This document shows, one piece after another, positions 7,189 through 7,898 of a stretch of DNA of 7,898 nucleotides. Position 1 is the first letter of the stretch; each line of letters opens with the position of its first letter. Location of the stretch: positions 1-7,898 of the forward strand of contig DAOVJU010000146.1 in the NCBI GenBank assembly GCA_030632095.1, in the 5' to 3' direction. The DNA comes from Chlorobiota bacterium. Its GTDB lineage: Bacteria > Bacteroidota > Bacteroidia > Bacteroidales > B39-G9. A model generated the notes under the pieces. The model worked only from the letters and a program-made list of their open reading frames with translations, had not been told where the DNA came from and made no database searches. Made by a program: the position numbers and the translations under genes.

Positions 7189-7613
7189 AAAATATACTAT
7201 TCAAAATCAGAAGATGAAGGCGAAACATGGACAGAACCCGAAGATATTTCGTTAAACACGCATTTATGGATGGCAGAACCACATCTGGCAGTAGATTCTG
7301 AAAATAATTTATATTTAACTTATGATTATAACGCCGGTGACCCTAATAATATGCATATTCTTTTCAAGAGGTTTAACGGAACAAACTGGAGCGAACCAGA
7401 CACCATAACCACAGGCATGCCAGGTTCTGATCATAATAAAATAGTAATAGAGAATAATAATAGAATATATGTTTTTTGGTATAAACCGGAAAAATTTTAT
7501 TTCAGGTATTTTGAAAACAATACCTGGAGTGATATATTTTGCCCTTATAATGATAATAATGATTTATATTTTTTAGCGAAAGTAGTATCAGATAATAGTA
7601 ATAATTTACATTG
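7189..7613 (+). repeat. Direct repeat, copy B (propeller gene conversion-like tract)
   Basis: This is the counterpart of 5095-5519, about 91% identical over 425 gap-free bases by hand count, with offset 2094. The high-identity tract begins at the base immediately after the T run and ends near TTACATTG, after which the two genes diverge (HCIGRYVEEGQ against HCTGIHHYEGQ). Confidence 0.8.
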
Positions 7614-7898
7614 CACAGGCATACATCATTACGAAGGGCAAAGCGGCTATGATGATAGGGTAATCTATTTTAAATATATTTATATCGATGATACATGGAG
7701 CAATATTTTAATATTGAATGACAACCGAAGTTGGCAAGGGAGCGATATTGATTTAAATAATAATGAATTGCCAAATATATCATGGGGCCAATATACATCA
7801 GTATTTCCTGATCCAACCCATGATGCTACTTTTTATACATATTTTAATGGTTCTGACTGGATGCCAAATGAAATTGTAGTAGAAGATCCATCTTATCA

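Larger units (their letters stand above)
7005..7898 (+). pseudogene. Second propeller paralogue, frameshifted in a T run and cut by the window end
   Basis: This starts at the ATG at 7005 with a signal peptide (MKYLSIFLIIAFSASLIPAQ) and EWSEP, then runs 61 codons to a TAA at 7188-7190. The homologous protein continues in the next frame from about 7192 to the window end without a stop: KIYYSKSEDEGETWTEP (Asp box present), WMAEPHLAVD, TGMPGSDHNK, YVFWYKPEK, DLYFLAKVVSDNS and TFYTYFNGSDWMPNEIV, each matching the intact copy at 4909. Removing one T from the nine-T run at 7180-7188 restores a frame that aligns with the intact paralogue with no gap (SHKIDNIFFKIYYS against SHEIATNYRKIYYS). The C-terminal sorting domain would lie outside the window. 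It may be a decaying gene, a phase-variable gene, a gene read by polymerase slippage, or an assembly error. Confidence 0.85.

Overview
The window looks like an AT-rich chromosomal segment of a Bacteroidota bacterium, probably an environmental or gut-type member of the Bacteroidales/Marinilabiliales or a relative. The clearest sign is a C-terminal type IX secretion (T9SS) type A sorting domain on a secreted propeller protein. Supporting signs are weak or absent Shine-Dalgarno sequences, a TAnnTTTG-type -7 promoter element, a PagL-like lipid A deacylase of the Bacteroidota type and a CAP plus OmpA-like secreted protein. I see no tRNA, rRNA, CRISPR array or recognisable transposase.

Layout. (1) 1-627, plus strand: the 3' end of a hybrid sensor kinase. 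A damaged-looking end of the ATPase domain is followed by an intact receiver domain. (2) 628-895: non-coding and rich in repeats. It holds an interlocked set of inverted repeats (659-750) and a MITE-like element with imperfect terminal inverted repeats (774-894) that ends just before the next gene's stop codon. (3) 896-3358, minus strand: a large exported protein with an N-terminal CAP/SCP-like domain, a middle region of unknown family, an OmpA-like domain and a helical C-terminus. (4) 3359-3590: non-coding, with one long-range inverted repeat. (5) 3591-4697, minus strand: a PagL-type outer-membrane lipid A deacylase homologue. (6) 4752-7898, plus strand: a run of exported-protein genes, several of them broken. 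They are a 37-codon signal-peptide stub, an intact T9SS-exported beta-propeller with one Asp box (4909-6354), a truncated legumain/C13-like protein lacking its catalytic residues (6386-6997), and a second propeller paralogue (7005 to the window end) interrupted by a one-base frameshift in a nine-T run.

How it fits together. Everything from 896 onward appears destined for the envelope or outside of the cell: one outer-membrane enzyme, one probable peptidoglycan- or envelope-associated protein, and an array of secreted proteins. The plus-strand array looks like an actively rearranging family. Its two propeller copies are about 91% identical over a gap-free stretch of 425 bases that begins exactly at the frameshifting T run, but are much less alike on either side, as expected from gene conversion. 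With the stub and the truncated C13-like gene, this suggests a locus where secreted-protein genes are duplicated, recombined and switched or lost. Whether the frameshift is decay, phase variation, transcriptional slippage or an assembly error cannot be told from the sequence alone.
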